NCBI RefSeq assembly: GCF_000171235.2
Contig: NZ_ABEA03000019.1
Location: forward strand, 29,809-93,808
DNA from: Geminisphaera colitermitum TAV2
Lineage (GTDB): Bacteria; Verrucomicrobiota; Verrucomicrobiia; Opitutales; Opitutaceae
Direction: 5' to 3'
DNA: 64,000 nt
Each line of letters begins with the position of its first letter. The stretch's first letter is position 1. The notes under the pieces are model-generated. The model was not told the origin of the DNA, did no database searches, and worked only from the letters and a program-made list of their open reading frames with translations. The position numbers were made by a program, and so were the translations under genes. This document shows, in pieces, positions 43,692-52,514 of this stretch.

Positions 43692-44639
43692 TCACGCCCG
43701 GACGCCCATGCGGTCGCCCATGCGCGCGTAAGTCTCCACGAACGCCCCGCTCTGCTCCACCAGATCGTCGTCAAACCGGATGCGCCCCCGCTGGAACAAC
43801 GTAATCACACACGAACCGCCAAACGCAAAAAAACCCTTCTCTGCGCCCTTTGCCACCGGCCTCCCCGCCATGAACGTGTTGCGAATCGTGCCCACGCACG
43901 TCGCCCCCACCTCCAGCATCGCCACGCGCCCGCCTCCCGCCGCGCCCGCCGTGCTCGACCTCCCCCCCCCCCCCCCCCCCTGGGGCGCAGCAAGTTCGAT
44001 GAGCGTCAAGGCGCGCTTGTTTTCCACCAGTCGCAACACGCGCGGACGCAGCGCAACCGGACTCACCGAGTAGAGCACGCCATTGATCAAACGCGGCTCG
44101 CCCGGCGTCCCCGCGACGGGAAAGTGAAAACGGTGATAATCCACCGGGCACAACCGCGAGATGACCATTGATCCGCCGGCGAACTCCCGCGCCAGCGCCT
44201 CGTCGCCGAGCAACGATGCGAGCGTGAACTTTTGCCCCTTCACATAAAACCCCGCGACCTCGTCCACATTGGGAAACACAAGATGACGCCCGTCCGCCGG
44301 GAACACCGCCACATCGTCCCCCGGCGCAATGGGACGGGCGGACGGCTTGAGCGCGCGGTAAAAAAACTCGTTAAACGTGCGAAACTCGGTCGGCTGACGC
44401 GCGAACTCGTCCACATCGAGCCCGTAATCGAGGATGAACGGCAGCACCTTGTGTGCGCTCACGCGGCGGTTCATCCGCCAGCCATACCAATGCGAGAACC
44501 AGGCGCGCTTGAACAACAGCCACGCCGCCAGCCGTCCCACCCGTGTTTCATAGGCCCAGCGCAGCCACCTCTCGCCGTAAATCTGCTCGGTCAGCACTTG
44601 GCGGGCGTAGCGGTCATAATATCGGATCGGTTGAGACAT
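43692..44639 (-). CDS. psd: Phosphatidylserine decarboxylase
   Basis: 315 aa from ATG 44639 (MSQPIRYYDRYARQ). It makes phosphatidylethanolamine. Family text: FRTFNEFFYRALKPSARPI (about 86-104), FPADGRHLVF, VKGQKFTLASLLGD, LCPVDYHRFHFPV with the catalytic His, and the self-cleavage site FAFGGSCVITLF (about 271-282), where the usual G-S-(T/S) reads G-S-C; the Ser that becomes the pyruvoyl group is kept. A six-Gly run (221-226) is encoded by C19 (43962-43980) in a loop before the C-terminal part. Confidence 0.9.
   Translation of the reverse strand: MSQPIRYYDRYARQVLTEQIYGERWLRWAYETRVGRLAAWLLFKRAWFSHWYGWRMNRRVSAHKVLPFILDYGLDVDEFARQPTEFRTFNEFFYRALKPSARPIAPGDDVAVFPADGRHLVFPNVDEVAGFYVKGQKFTLASLLGDEALAREFAGGSMVISRLCPVDYHRFHFPVAGTPGEPRLINGVLYSVSPVALRPRVLRLVENKRALTLIELAAPQGGGGGGRSSTAGAAGGGRVAMLEVGATCVGTIRNTFMAGRPVAKGAEKGFFAFGGSCVITLFQRGRIRFDDDLVEQSGAFVETYARMGDRMGVRA
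43962..43980 (-). repeat. Poly-C tract (C19) inside psd
   Basis: Nineteen C on the + strand, G19 on the coding strand, giving six glycines. Slippage by one or two bases would shift the frame before the pyruvoyl site and abolish the enzyme. Confidence 0.92.
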
Positions 44640-44783
44640 GCGGCCATGAACATCCAAGAAGCCCCCGCCCGCGTTCAACATCGAACTGACCCTCCATAGA
44701 TTTGCATGGATTCGCGCGCCCGGCCCGGTTCAACTCTCCGCTTTTTCCCGTCACACCGCCACTCTCCTTTATTTTCCACCGTC

Positions 44784-46142
44784 ATGTTCGAGTCCCTTAC
44801 CGACAAACTCTCCAACGCCCTCCGCCACCTGCGCGGCGTGGGCAAGCTCACCGAAGAAAACATGGCCGAGGCCCTCAAGGAAGTGCGCACCGCCCTCCTC
44901 TCCGCCGACGTTCACTTCAAGGTTGTCCGCGAGTTCGTTGACCGCGTGCAGCAACAAGTCGTCGGCCAGGAAGTCATGAAGGGCGTCACCCCCGGCCAGC
45001 AGATCGTCAAAATCATCCACGACGAACTCGTGCGCCTCCTCGGCGAAGGCACCACCGAACTCTCCGCCGCCCGCCCGCTCAAAATCCTCATGGTCGGCCT
45101 CCACGGCTCCGGCAAGACGACCTCCACCGCCAAGCTCGGCAAACTGTTAAAAAAACGCGGCTACAACAAACCCTTCGTCGTCGGCTGCGACATCTACCGC
45201 CCCGCCGCCATCGACCAACTCGAAATCCTCGCCAAGCAAGAAGACCTCGGCTTCTACTCCGACCGCGTTTCCAAGGACGTGCCCGCCATTGGTGCCGCCG
45301 GTCTCGAAGCCGCGCGCGCCGCCGGAGCCGACGCCATCTTTTTCGACACCGCCGGCCGCCTCCAAATCGACCAAGACCTCATCGAAGAAGTCAAAAAACT
45401 CCGCGCCCGCATCCAACCCGACGAAGTGTTTCTCGTCGCCGACGGCGCACTCGGACAGGAAGCCGTCAACGTTGCCAAAGCCTTCCACGAAGCCGTGCAG
45501 TTGACCGGCCTCATCCTCACCAAGCTCGACGGCGACGCACGCGGCGGCGCGGCCCTCTCCATCAAAAGCATCACCGGCGTGCCGATCAAATTCGTGGGCA
45601 CCGGTGAAAAAACCGCCGACTTCGAATCCTTTTATCCTGACCGCCTCGCCTCGCGCATCCTCGGCATGGGCGACGTCGTTTCGCTCGTGGAAAAAGCCAG
45701 GGAAGTCATCGACGAAAAGGAAGCCGAGCGCATGTCGGAAAAACTGCGCAAAGCCGACTTCAACCTCGAAGACTTCCTCGCGCAGATGCAGCAGATCAAG
45801 AAACTCGGTTCCATGCAGAGCATCCTCGGCATGATGCCCGGCATGAGCGGCATCAAACTCGATGACGACGCCGAAAAGGCGATGAAACGCACTGAGTCGA
45901 TCATCCTCTCCATGACGCTCAAGGAACGCCGCAAGCCCGAGATTCTCAACGGCAGCCGCCGCATCCGCATCGCCAACGGCGCCGGGGTGAAAGTCTTCGA
46001 GGTCAACCAGCTGATGAAGCAGTTCCAGCAGATGCAGAAGATGATGAAGATGATGAAAGGCGGCGGCGGCAAAAAGATGATGCGTCAGATGCAGGCCATG
46101 CAAAAACAAGGCGGCCAACCCGGCGGACGCCGGATGTTCTGA
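44784..46142 (+). CDS. ffh: Signal recognition particle protein Ffh
   Basis: 452 aa from ATG 44784 ([20 protein letters not shown]); in-frame ATG 44706 is too far upstream. It targets nascent membrane proteins to FtsY. N domain about 1-85; GTPase motifs [20 protein letters not shown] (about 107-126), [23 protein letters not shown] and a closing [12 protein letters not shown]. The M domain is Met-rich ([29 protein letters not shown]) and binds SRP RNA and signal peptides. It is divergent from psd by 144 bp. Confidence 0.97.
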   Translation: MFESLTDKLSNALRHLRGVGKLTEENMAEALKEVRTALLSADVHFKVVREFVDRVQQQVVGQEVMKGVTPGQQIVKIIHDELVRLLGEGTTELSAARPLKILMVGLHGSGKTTSTAKLGKLLKKRGYNKPFVVGCDIYRPAAIDQLEILAKQEDLGFYSDRVSKDVPAIGAAGLEAARAAGADAIFFDTAGRLQIDQDLIEEVKKLRARIQPDEVFLVADGALGQEAVNVAKAFHEAVQLTGLILTKLDGDARGGAALSIKSITGVPIKFVGTGEKTADFESFYPDRLASRILGMGDVVSLVEKAREVIDEKEAERMSEKLRKADFNLEDFLAQMQQIKKLGSMQSILGMMPGMSGIKLDDDAEKAMKRTESIILSMTLKERRKPEILNGSRRIRIANGAGVKVFEVNQLMKQFQQMQKMMKMMKGGGGKKMMRQMQAMQKQGGQPGGRRMF

Positions 46143-46156
46143 CGGACCGCCCAAGG

Positions 46157-46180
46157 AGCGGCGGTTAAAAAACCGCCGCT
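46157..46180 (+). terminator. Hairpin after ffh
   Basis: AGCGGCGGTT (46157-46166), AAAA loop, AACCGCCGCT (46171-46180): a perfect 10-bp stem 14 nt after the stop, followed by ACGTCGC without a T run. It could terminate or protect the 3' end and also resembles a REP-type palindrome. Confidence 0.55.
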
Positions 46181-46205
46181 ACGTCGCAAGCGTCGCGTAA
46201 TACCA

Positions 46206-47582
46206 TTATCCAAGAAAAATCCACCCGCCCAACAGCAGGATGGGCAGCAGCACGGGCAGGCTGTATTTGAAGACGTATCCAAAAAACGTCGGCGTGCGGA
46301 TGCCTGCGCTGTCGGCGATTGATTTGACCATGAAATTGGGGCCGTTGCCGATGTAGGTCATCGCGCCAAAAAACACCGCGCCCAAGCTCACCGCCACGAT
46401 CAGGTTGCGCCCCGTCGGGAGGTCACGCATCACGTCGAGCACATGTTTTTCAGTCGTTTCCTGCCCGGTGAACGCCTCGGGATGATCGGCTTGGATGGTC
46501 GTTTCGGCCAGACGCAGGAACGTCGCGTAAGTTGGCGCATTGTCGAGCACCGCCGAAAGGCTGCCGGACGAAAGGTAGTAGGTGATGGGCTTCTTGATGC
46601 CAAATTCCTGCCCATGCTGGTCAATGTAACCGAGCGCCGGGATCATCGTGGCAAAAATCCCGACGAACAAAAACGCGACCTCCTTGATCGGGCCGAAGGT
46701 GAATTGATTGGCCTTGTGGATGCGTCCCGGCGTGAGCACGAACGAGGTCGCGGCGGACGCCACCATGATTAACTCGCGCAAGTGCGGGAAAAAATCGTCG
46801 GAAATAAACACCGCGCCGATGATGATCGCGAGGAAAACCAAGTTGCCCCTCCCCTCGACCCGCACCGACTCCGGCGGGTGCGCAATGGATTCCTGGATAC
46901 GTTTGGACGCGTGGTTGAAGCCGCGCCGGTCATAAACGTAAAACACCGCCAGCAGCATCCCGATGGTAAACACCCATTGCACCCACACGTGTTCGAGCAG
47001 CCAGAAAAACGGAATCCCGCGCAGGTAGCCGAGAAACAGCGGCGGGTCACCGATGGGCGTGAGCGCCCCGCCCGCATTGGACACCACAAAAATGAAGAAA
47101 ATGATGTGATAGGCGCTGATGCGGATCTTGTTCATCCGAATCCACGGACGGATCATGACCATCGACGCGCCCGTTGTACCGATGAAGTTGGCCAGCACCG
47201 CGCCCACCGCCAGGAAGATGACGTTGGTGATTGGCGCCGCCCGGTCCCTGATGCTGATGTGTATCCCGCCTGAGACTACGAAGAGTGAACCGATGAGGCA
47301 GATGAACGACAGATACTCGCGTCCCGTGTGCAGCGCCGTCGCTCCGCCGCCAGGCATGAAGAACAGATAATAAATGACGACGAGCGCGCCGAGCCCCACT
47401 GCGACGACGGCATAGTATTTTTCCCACAGATGTTTGATCCTTGCCGGTGACAGCGGCATCACTGCGATGAGCAGCAGGAGCAGCCCGAAGGGCAGGACCA
47501 TCCAGAGCGGCGTGTTGACCGCTCCGGCCGGACCGGAGACCGAGGCAAGGGGGACAATGGACATGTAGGAGGACAGAATCAT
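46206..47582 (-). CDS. Na+/H+ antiporter, NhaD-like
   Basis: 458 aa from ATG 47582; a GTG 10 codons upstream is possible. It is predicted to have about 12 membrane segments, starting PLWMVLPFGLLLLLIAVMPL. Family-like text: GGIHISIRDRAAPITNVIFL, FIGTTGASMVMIRPWIRMNK, FIFVVSNAGGALTPIGDPPL, and near the C-terminus FFGAMTYIGNGPNFMVKSIA. These match the NhaD group within the ion transporter superfamily, which exchanges Na+ for H+. No regulator is adjacent. Confidence 0.8.
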   Translation of the reverse strand: MILSSYMSIVPLASVSGPAGAVNTPLWMVLPFGLLLLLIAVMPLSPARIKHLWEKYYAVVAVGLGALVVIYYLFFMPGGGATALHTGREYLSFICLIGSLFVVSGGIHISIRDRAAPITNVIFLAVGAVLANFIGTTGASMVMIRPWIRMNKIRISAYHIIFFIFVVSNAGGALTPIGDPPLFLGYLRGIPFFWLLEHVWVQWVFTIGMLLAVFYVYDRRGFNHASKRIQESIAHPPESVRVEGRGNLVFLAIIIGAVFISDDFFPHLRELIMVASAATSFVLTPGRIHKANQFTFGPIKEVAFLFVGIFATMIPALGYIDQHGQEFGIKKPITYYLSSGSLSAVLDNAPTYATFLRLAETTIQADHPEAFTGQETTEKHVLDVMRDLPTGRNLIVAVSLGAVFFGAMTYIGNGPNFMVKSIADSAGIRTPTFFGYVFKYSLPVLLPILLLGGWIFLG

Positions 47583-48305
47583 ACGCTTGATAAATGACGG
47601 AGTCGCTCGCACTCAACCGCGCCGCCTCTCCTTGTGCGACGTTTTTTTCGCTTGGAGGGCGGGTCTGGGTATTCGCGTGCTTCGTGGGCCCCCCCGGTTT
47701 TGGCAAGGCAGGGCGCGGCGCGGGGTTCGCCGCGGGTGTAACCGGGAGGGGTGAGGGAATTACGAATGACGAATTACGAACTGATGTTACGCGACGGAGG
47801 ATTGGCAGAAAAAGTGGCGCGGGCGTCCCGCCCGCACGTAGGGGCGTCGCTTGCGACGCCCGCGCACGCCGGACGGATTTACCGAATACCAGAAGAGCAG
47901 TCGCAGGCCGAAACGTAGTCGCGGGCTTCGCAAGCGAAGCCCCTACAACGGAGTGGCGCGGGCGTCCCACCCGCATCAGGTGCCTCTCCGCGCCGTCCGG
48001 AAACAAACCGGCGGCGTTTTGCTGCCGCGCCGTTCACGGCCAGGATTGCCGGGCCACGCCGGAGGCGGGCGAGACGCCCGCGCCACTTTTGATGCCGGCG
48101 CTCCCAGGCGCTGACGCACCAGAGTTGCCCCCTCCACCACTTCTCCTCTCCGCTAAATGGATACCCGAGGCCTCCGAAGACTATGCTGGATCGCCCGACG
48201 CACCGCTGCCGTCGTTCGGGCGCAACCGTGTAGTATCTGCCCCATAGTTCTTCTGAGGTTGGTTTATTGTTCCAACCCTCACCACCTCTTCCCGGGACTA
48301 AACAC
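47583..48305. repeat. Gene-free repeat-rich stretch
   Basis: 723 bp with no convincing gene. It carries three copies of the GCGCGGGCGTCCCGC palindrome (47814-47835, 47953-47974, inverted 48065-48086) and two hairpins of the GGGC(TTC/GTC)GCTTGCGA type (about 47842-47866 and 47917-47947). A GAATTACGAATGACGAATTACGAA-like tandem stretch lies at about 47758-47781. It separates the antiporter gene from the catabolic cluster. Confidence 0.8.
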
Positions 48306-49073
48306 CTAGGCTGCGAGTTGTTCCAAGCGGAGCATGGGACGAAGGACGCCGCACATGCCCAACGCCTCTTCGCTTCCACCGCGATTGATGAAAACATCGG
48401 GGCGAATTTCAGGCAGGCGCGGGAGCAAGGCGAGGCGGGCGCTTGTGTGGTCCGCCCAGGCACGCGGCCCTTGGTCCACTTGCGCTTGCAAGTCCGCGGA
48501 CTTGGCGGCGATGGCGGCGCAATGGCACGCGAAAAAACGCTCCAGTTCGGCAAAATAGGCCGGGCGATCCTGCGTCCACAACGCCATCAATCCCTGATAA
48601 CCGCGCACGGCGGCGTCGCGACGGTCGAGCGCGCCGGCCAGTCCGTAGTGACGCGGCAATGACACGAGTTCGGCGAAACGCGACGGCGCGGCATCGACTT
48701 CGGGACCGAAATAAATCCGAGCCTCGCCGCGCTCGGCAAGGCCGGCGTTGCCCATGATGCCAAGAATCACCAGCACATTCTCGGACACCAGGCGGTGCAT
48801 CACCAGCGGCGGGAAATGCACATAGTCACCGGGCGCCAGCGCAAGTTCACGAAATCCGTTTTCGAGATCGTGAAACTCGACGCGACCGCGACCGGAAAGC
48901 ACAAAATAGCCCTCGTCAGTCACGGCGTGAACATGCGGGCAACCCGAACACACGCCATCGGGCGCGGGGCGTTGCGTGTAAACATGAACCTCCGTGAGAC
49001 CGATGCCGCCAATGAGTCCGGCGGGCAGCGGCGGTTGCGATGGCCCGGATGATGATGATGCGGGTGTATTCAT
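48306..49073 (-). CDS. Cupin-domain protein
   Basis: 255 aa. One conserved cupin barrel (about 45-125) with metal-binding type text: GCPHVHAVTDEGYFVLSGRG (HxH...E), then APGDYVHFPPLVMHRLVS with the second His. The C-terminal 120 residues are helical (AYFAELERFFACHCAAIAAK) and not recognised. The start overlaps the stop of the upstream dehydrogenase (ATGA), so they are co-translated. Probably a sugar or sugar-acid isomerase, or a sensor, in the same pathway. Confidence 0.75.
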   Translation of the reverse strand: MNTPASSSSGPSQPPLPAGLIGGIGLTEVHVYTQRPAPDGVCSGCPHVHAVTDEGYFVLSGRGRVEFHDLENGFRELALAPGDYVHFPPLVMHRLVSENVLVILGIMGNAGLAERGEARIYFGPEVDAAPSRFAELVSLPRHYGLAGALDRRDAAVRGYQGLMALWTQDRPAYFAELERFFACHCAAIAAKSADLQAQVDQGPRAWADHTSARLALLPRLPEIRPDVFINRGGSEEALGMCGVLRPMLRLEQLAA

Positions 49074-50131
49074 TGTGCGGTGACGAGGGTTTTCTGCATA
49101 TCGGCGTCAAGTTCGCTGCGTGCGACGGTGCGTTTTTGGGAGATCGAACGCACCAGCAACTCGCAGGCCGCCATGGTTTCCAGATTGTGACGCACACTGA
49201 TACCGGGCTCCACCCCCGTTGTGATCCATGCATGGAAATCGCGCAACAAGTCGTCCAGCTCTGCCGAGACGACGGGCGTGATGACACTGAGAGGACGTGA
49301 ACCGAACTGCTCCGTCGGGCGCGTATTGAAACTCAGACTACTATCACGCAAAAACAACGCGCCGCGTTCGCCGTGCAGTTCGATGTCATACGTGCTGCGC
49401 GCCGCATCATGCGTGTGCAGGTAATGCACGCGCGTGCCGTTGTCGAAGACGAGATGCGCGGAGGTGTTGGGGTCGTCGCGCGTGTAGGGCGACCAGGCTG
49501 CGCGCCATGCGTGCGCGGTGACATTCGCAATCGGCCCGAACCAGTCGAGAAGCGTGTCCATGTGGTGACACGACATGTCCCATATCGAGGCGTAGGGATA
49601 ATCCAGCGTGCCGACACGCGGGCGCACCCGTTGCTGGCTGAACGAGACTTGATGGACCGGTCCCAACCACGCCTCGAATGACGGATCGCGCAGGGCCCGT
49701 CGGATGGTGAGTTCGACAGGCTTGTAGCGGTAGTTTTGCGCCACGGCAGCGATGGCCCGCCGTGCCTGAACGAACGCGGCGCACTGGCGGGCGGAATCCC
49801 AGTCCGGCGCCATCCCTTTCTCGACCAGCACGGGCAGTCCCGCCTCGATGGACTGTCTGACCATCGGGACGTGAAATTTCGTCGGCGTGCAAATGATCAC
49901 GCACTCGGCCCCGCTTCTGGCAAGCGCGTCGCCGAGATCGGTAAAGCAGGACGAGGCGGGCAGCCCCGTCCGACGGCGCGCTTCTTCGAGGGCGGTTGGG
50001 TTGATGTCGCAGAGTGCGTGCGAAACAAAACCGGTGGACGGCGTCGCGTGTTCGATGGGCCAGAAACCGCGGTTGGTGACGCCAACGTGCAATACTTTGA
50101 GTCGAGGTGCGGGAGGAAGGGGAAGTGTCAT
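49070..50131 (-). CDS. Gfo/Idh/MocA-family dehydrogenase
   Basis: 353 aa from ATG 50131, chosen because 33 upstream in-frame codons are low-complexity. Rossmann start LKVLHVGVTNRGFWPIEHAT (GVTNRG instead of GxGxxG). ECVIICTPTKFHVPMVRQSI, then VLVEKGMAPDWDSARQCAAF with Glu-Lys (EKG in place of EKP). The C-terminal part has YASIWDMSCHHMDTLLDWFG (catalytic His region) and GERGALFLRD. Substrate unknown, likely a polyol or sugar. Operon order: DUF6807, dehydrogenase, cupin. Confidence 0.85.
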   Translation of the reverse strand: MTLPLPPAPRLKVLHVGVTNRGFWPIEHATPSTGFVSHALCDINPTALEEARRRTGLPASSCFTDLGDALARSGAECVIICTPTKFHVPMVRQSIEAGLPVLVEKGMAPDWDSARQCAAFVQARRAIAAVAQNYRYKPVELTIRRALRDPSFEAWLGPVHQVSFSQQRVRPRVGTLDYPYASIWDMSCHHMDTLLDWFGPIANVTAHAWRAAWSPYTRDDPNTSAHLVFDNGTRVHYLHTHDAARSTYDIELHGERGALFLRDSSLSFNTRPTEQFGSRPLSVITPVVSAELDDLLRDFHAWITTGVEPGISVRHNLETMAACELLVRSISQKRTVARSELDADMQKTLVTAQ

Positions 50132-50156
50132 GATGGAAACAATACAGGGATGTGAT

Positions 50157-51077
50157 TCAGGCGGCAGCGAAGGGCTTGCGAAACCCGGCGGCGAGCGCAG
50201 CGGCTTCGTCGGTATTCCAGAGGCCGTCACGGTAAAGCAGACGGTAACGGAAACGGAGTGTCTCCCCGGCGCCTGCGTTCAGCGATCCGTGAAACAGGAA
50301 TGCCGCGTTGATGAAGGTGAACCCATTCGCCGACTTCGCATACCACGGAACCGGCGCAACAGGATTTTCGGGATGATCGATCATGCAAACCGACACCCGT
50401 TCGTCCGCCCCGCCATCCATGCGTCCCTGCATCACGACCCACGGATGCGGGTCACCGCTGATCGACGGCACGGTTGTCCCGTCGGGCAAAAGAAAATCGA
50501 CCCCGTGCATCCCGCGTGATGCCCGCAACGAAAATCCACCGTAACCTCCCCACGTGGTGAAAGGCGTGCGATCCAGGATCACGTCGCGCAAGGCGCGCAG
50601 CGAGATATCCCAGTCCACGAGTGTCACGCCATCATCTTGTAGTTTAGAATAAACTACACGCGATTCATCCATCACCGCCTCACCCGCCGGCGAGATCCAT
50701 TGCTGCGTGTGCATGATGCGCGCCGCGTCCGCCGCCACCGGCTCCAAAACCGGCTGCCCGGCGTGCGTCACCTGCCGGCCAAAGGGCGCACGCTCCTCCC
50801 AGAAATTGTCCTTGTTGATGAATTTGATCGTGAACCACAGGCCGCGATGCCACACATGGTCGGACATTTCCCAGCCCGTGAGCACGTGTCCGCGCGGTGT
50901 CACCAGTGGATGGATACCCGGTTTCGGCGTGTCCGGATTGTAACGATAGGTGATGGAACGCGCGTCGCCCGGAGTGGTGGCGGCGATGCGAAGCGTGTCG
51001 TTCCAACTGGATTGCAGGAGAAGCGGCGTATGGGCGGAGGGGGGCCTCGGGTTTGATAAAGAGCTGGAGATCGTCAT
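50157..51077 (-). CDS. DUF6807 (PmoA-like) family protein
   Basis: 306 aa. Segments RYNPDTPKPGIHPLVTPRGH, LTGWEMSDHVWHRGLWFTIK, FWEERAPFGRQVTH, GGYGGFSLRASRGMHGVDF and MQGRMDGGADERVSVCMIDH match DUF6807 proteins (often still annotated as methane oxygenase PmoA). The name reflects an old label, not activity. These genes commonly accompany Gfo/Idh/MocA dehydrogenases in sugar catabolism in Verrucomicrobia and Planctomycetes. It is the first gene of the - strand operon, divergent from the AraC gene. Confidence 0.8.
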   Translation of the reverse strand: MTISSSLSNPRPPSAHTPLLLQSSWNDTLRIAATTPGDARSITYRYNPDTPKPGIHPLVTPRGHVLTGWEMSDHVWHRGLWFTIKFINKDNFWEERAPFGRQVTHAGQPVLEPVAADAARIMHTQQWISPAGEAVMDESRVVYSKLQDDGVTLVDWDISLRALRDVILDRTPFTTWGGYGGFSLRASRGMHGVDFLLPDGTTVPSISGDPHPWVVMQGRMDGGADERVSVCMIDHPENPVAPVPWYAKSANGFTFINAAFLFHGSLNAGAGETLRFRYRLLYRDGLWNTDEAAALAAGFRKPFAAA

Positions 51078-51129
51078 AGAATCGGTTGTGTGACGCCCCG
51101 ATCATAGCTGGAACGCGAACAGGCAGCAA

Positions 51130-51158
51130 TTGACAGAAAAGGCTTTTCAATGGACTTT
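51130..51158 (+). promoter_or_regulatory. Possible promoter and operator before the AraC gene
   Basis: TTGACA (51130-51135), a 17-bp spacer and GACTTT (51153-51158), a weak -10. The spacer holds GAAAAG-G-CTTTTC, a short palindrome. It also lies in the divergent gap to the DUF6807 operon. Confidence 0.3.
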
Positions 51159-51174
51159 TTTGCGCATCCGACCT

Positions 51175-51189
51175 CCCCCCCCCCCCCCC
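51175..51189 (+). repeat. Poly-C tract (C15) before the AraC gene
   Basis: The run ends 4 nt before ATG 51194, taking the place of a Shine-Dalgarno sequence. Length changes would alter the spacing and leader of the regulator's mRNA. Confidence 0.9.
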
Positions 51190-51193
51190 TGCC

Positions 51194-52117
51194 ATGTCAC
51201 AACTTTTCGTCAACCTGAACACCCCCGCCCGACTGCCCGGCATCCTCACGGTGCAGCAACCGGAAGGTCCGTATTACGGGCGGGTCATCCATGCGGAATC
51301 CAACCACTACACGCCGCCGCAATCGCGGCGCTCGCCTCCGTTCGTCCACAACCATTACCACATCGTGCTCGTCACTGCGGGGAGGGGATTTTTTGAGATC
51401 GAGGGGAAAAACTGGTCCGCCACGCCGGGCGAAGTTTTTTTTACGTCGCCCCGTCAGTCGCATCAGTTTCTCAACTCAGGCCGGGATACGACGCGATATG
51501 CGGAGGTGACGTTCGAGTTCGTGCATCCGGGTTCGGGTTCGCCGATAAAAATGCTGGGACTGGACTTTGCCGGGTTGTTGTCCGCATGGACAAACCTGCC
51601 TTGCGAACCGGTACTGTCGCGCCGCTTGCCGAAAGCGCTGGCTCGCGTGCTCGCGGGGAAAATCGAGGCGCTGGTCAATCGCGGACGTGCCTCGCCTCAG
51701 CCCGACGATCTGGAACTGGGCGCCCTGCTGGCGGAGATTCTCACGGTCGTGTTTCGCAACGTGTTCAGGAAGGAGGCAGCCGCGCCGGACAAGATCGACC
51801 AGGTGCGCGATATCATTCGTACACGCTATCGTGAGGAGTTGCATCTCACGACGCTGGCGAAGGACGCCGGGCTGTCGCCTTCGCATCTTTCGCGTCGGTT
51901 CAAGGCGCGTTTTGGACGTTCGCCGATCAGCTATCAACTGGAGTTGCGTTTGCAGAGCGCCTGCGAGTTGCTGCGCACTCGCGGCGAGTCACTGGCGGAG
52001 ATCGCGGCGGCGGTTGGGTTTGAGGATGTGTTTTATTTTTCCCGGCTGTTCCGCCGACGCCTGGGTGAAGCGCCGGGAAGTTTTCGCAAGGCATCGCAAT
52101 CGAAAGGGAGGTTCTGA
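51194..52117 (+). CDS. AraC-family regulator with cupin sensor
   Basis: 307 aa. N-terminal cupin-like domain (about 20-130: PPFVHNHYHIVLVTAGRGFF, WSATPGEVFFTSPRQSHQFL) for ligand. C-terminal AraC HTH pair (about 200-300: LHLTTLAKDAGLSPSHLSRR, then LAEIAAAVGFEDVFYFSRLF and GEAPGSFRK). It is divergent from the DUF6807-dehydrogenase-cupin operon, so it likely controls it. The stop codon TGA lies inside GGGAGGTTCTGAAAATAC, which resembles the outer repeat arms at 60634 and 61798. Confidence 0.9.
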   Translation: MSQLFVNLNTPARLPGILTVQQPEGPYYGRVIHAESNHYTPPQSRRSPPFVHNHYHIVLVTAGRGFFEIEGKNWSATPGEVFFTSPRQSHQFLNSGRDTTRYAEVTFEFVHPGSGSPIKMLGLDFAGLLSAWTNLPCEPVLSRRLPKALARVLAGKIEALVNRGRASPQPDDLELGALLAEILTVVFRNVFRKEAAAPDKIDQVRDIIRTRYREELHLTTLAKDAGLSPSHLSRRFKARFGRSPISYQLELRLQSACELLRTRGESLAEIAAAVGFEDVFYFSRLFRRRLGEAPGSFRKASQSKGRF

Positions 52118-52138
52118 AAATACATTTTTAACCGCGAA

Positions 52139-52397
52139 TGGTCGCGAATGAACGCGAATAAAAATACAATAGAGTATTTTCGGTTTATTTTGTCTCACGC
52201 AGAGACGCGGAGAACGCAGAGTCAGAAAAATGCAGTATTTGTAATTTAATTATAATTAGTCACTTGTGTCTTCTCTGCGCCTCTGCGTCTCTGCGTGAGT
52301 TCTTAAATCTTGCGACAAATTGAACCGACAATGCTCTACCATAGCCAAATAATTATGCATTCCATCGTCTTTCTGAATTCGCGTTCATTCGCGACCA
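52139..52397. repeat. Nested inverted repeats
   Basis: Outer arms: a 21-bp word starting TGGTCGCGAATGAACGCG (52139-52159) and its exact complement (52377-52397). Inner arms: TCACGCAGAGACGCGGAG... (52195-52221) facing ...CTCTGCGTCTCTGCGTGA (52273-52298), imperfect. The core (52222-52272) is AT-rich, unlike the rest of the window. No gene is seen between 52118 and 52514. Confidence 0.88.
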
Positions 52398-52487
52398 TGT
52401 CAGACTGTCGCTGCGCTCGGTACGCGGTTGGTTTGTTGGATTGGGAAAAGAATTTTTAGAACATCCCGAAAGTTTGAAGTGGCGTGG

Positions 52488-52506
52488 CCCCCCCCCCCCC
52501 CCCCCC
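52488..52506. repeat. Poly-C tract (C19) after ccoG
   Basis: Nineteen C, 8 nt beyond the ccoG stop; read as G19 on the ccoG strand, in its 3' untranslated region. Confidence 0.9.
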
Positions 52507-52514
52507 TCCCTTCC

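Noticed and set aside
47594..48247. 217-codon + strand frame in the gap between antiporter and cupin genes
   Set aside because: It is made largely of REP palindromes (SGAGVPPA, GETPAPL peptides) and has no independent coding signal.
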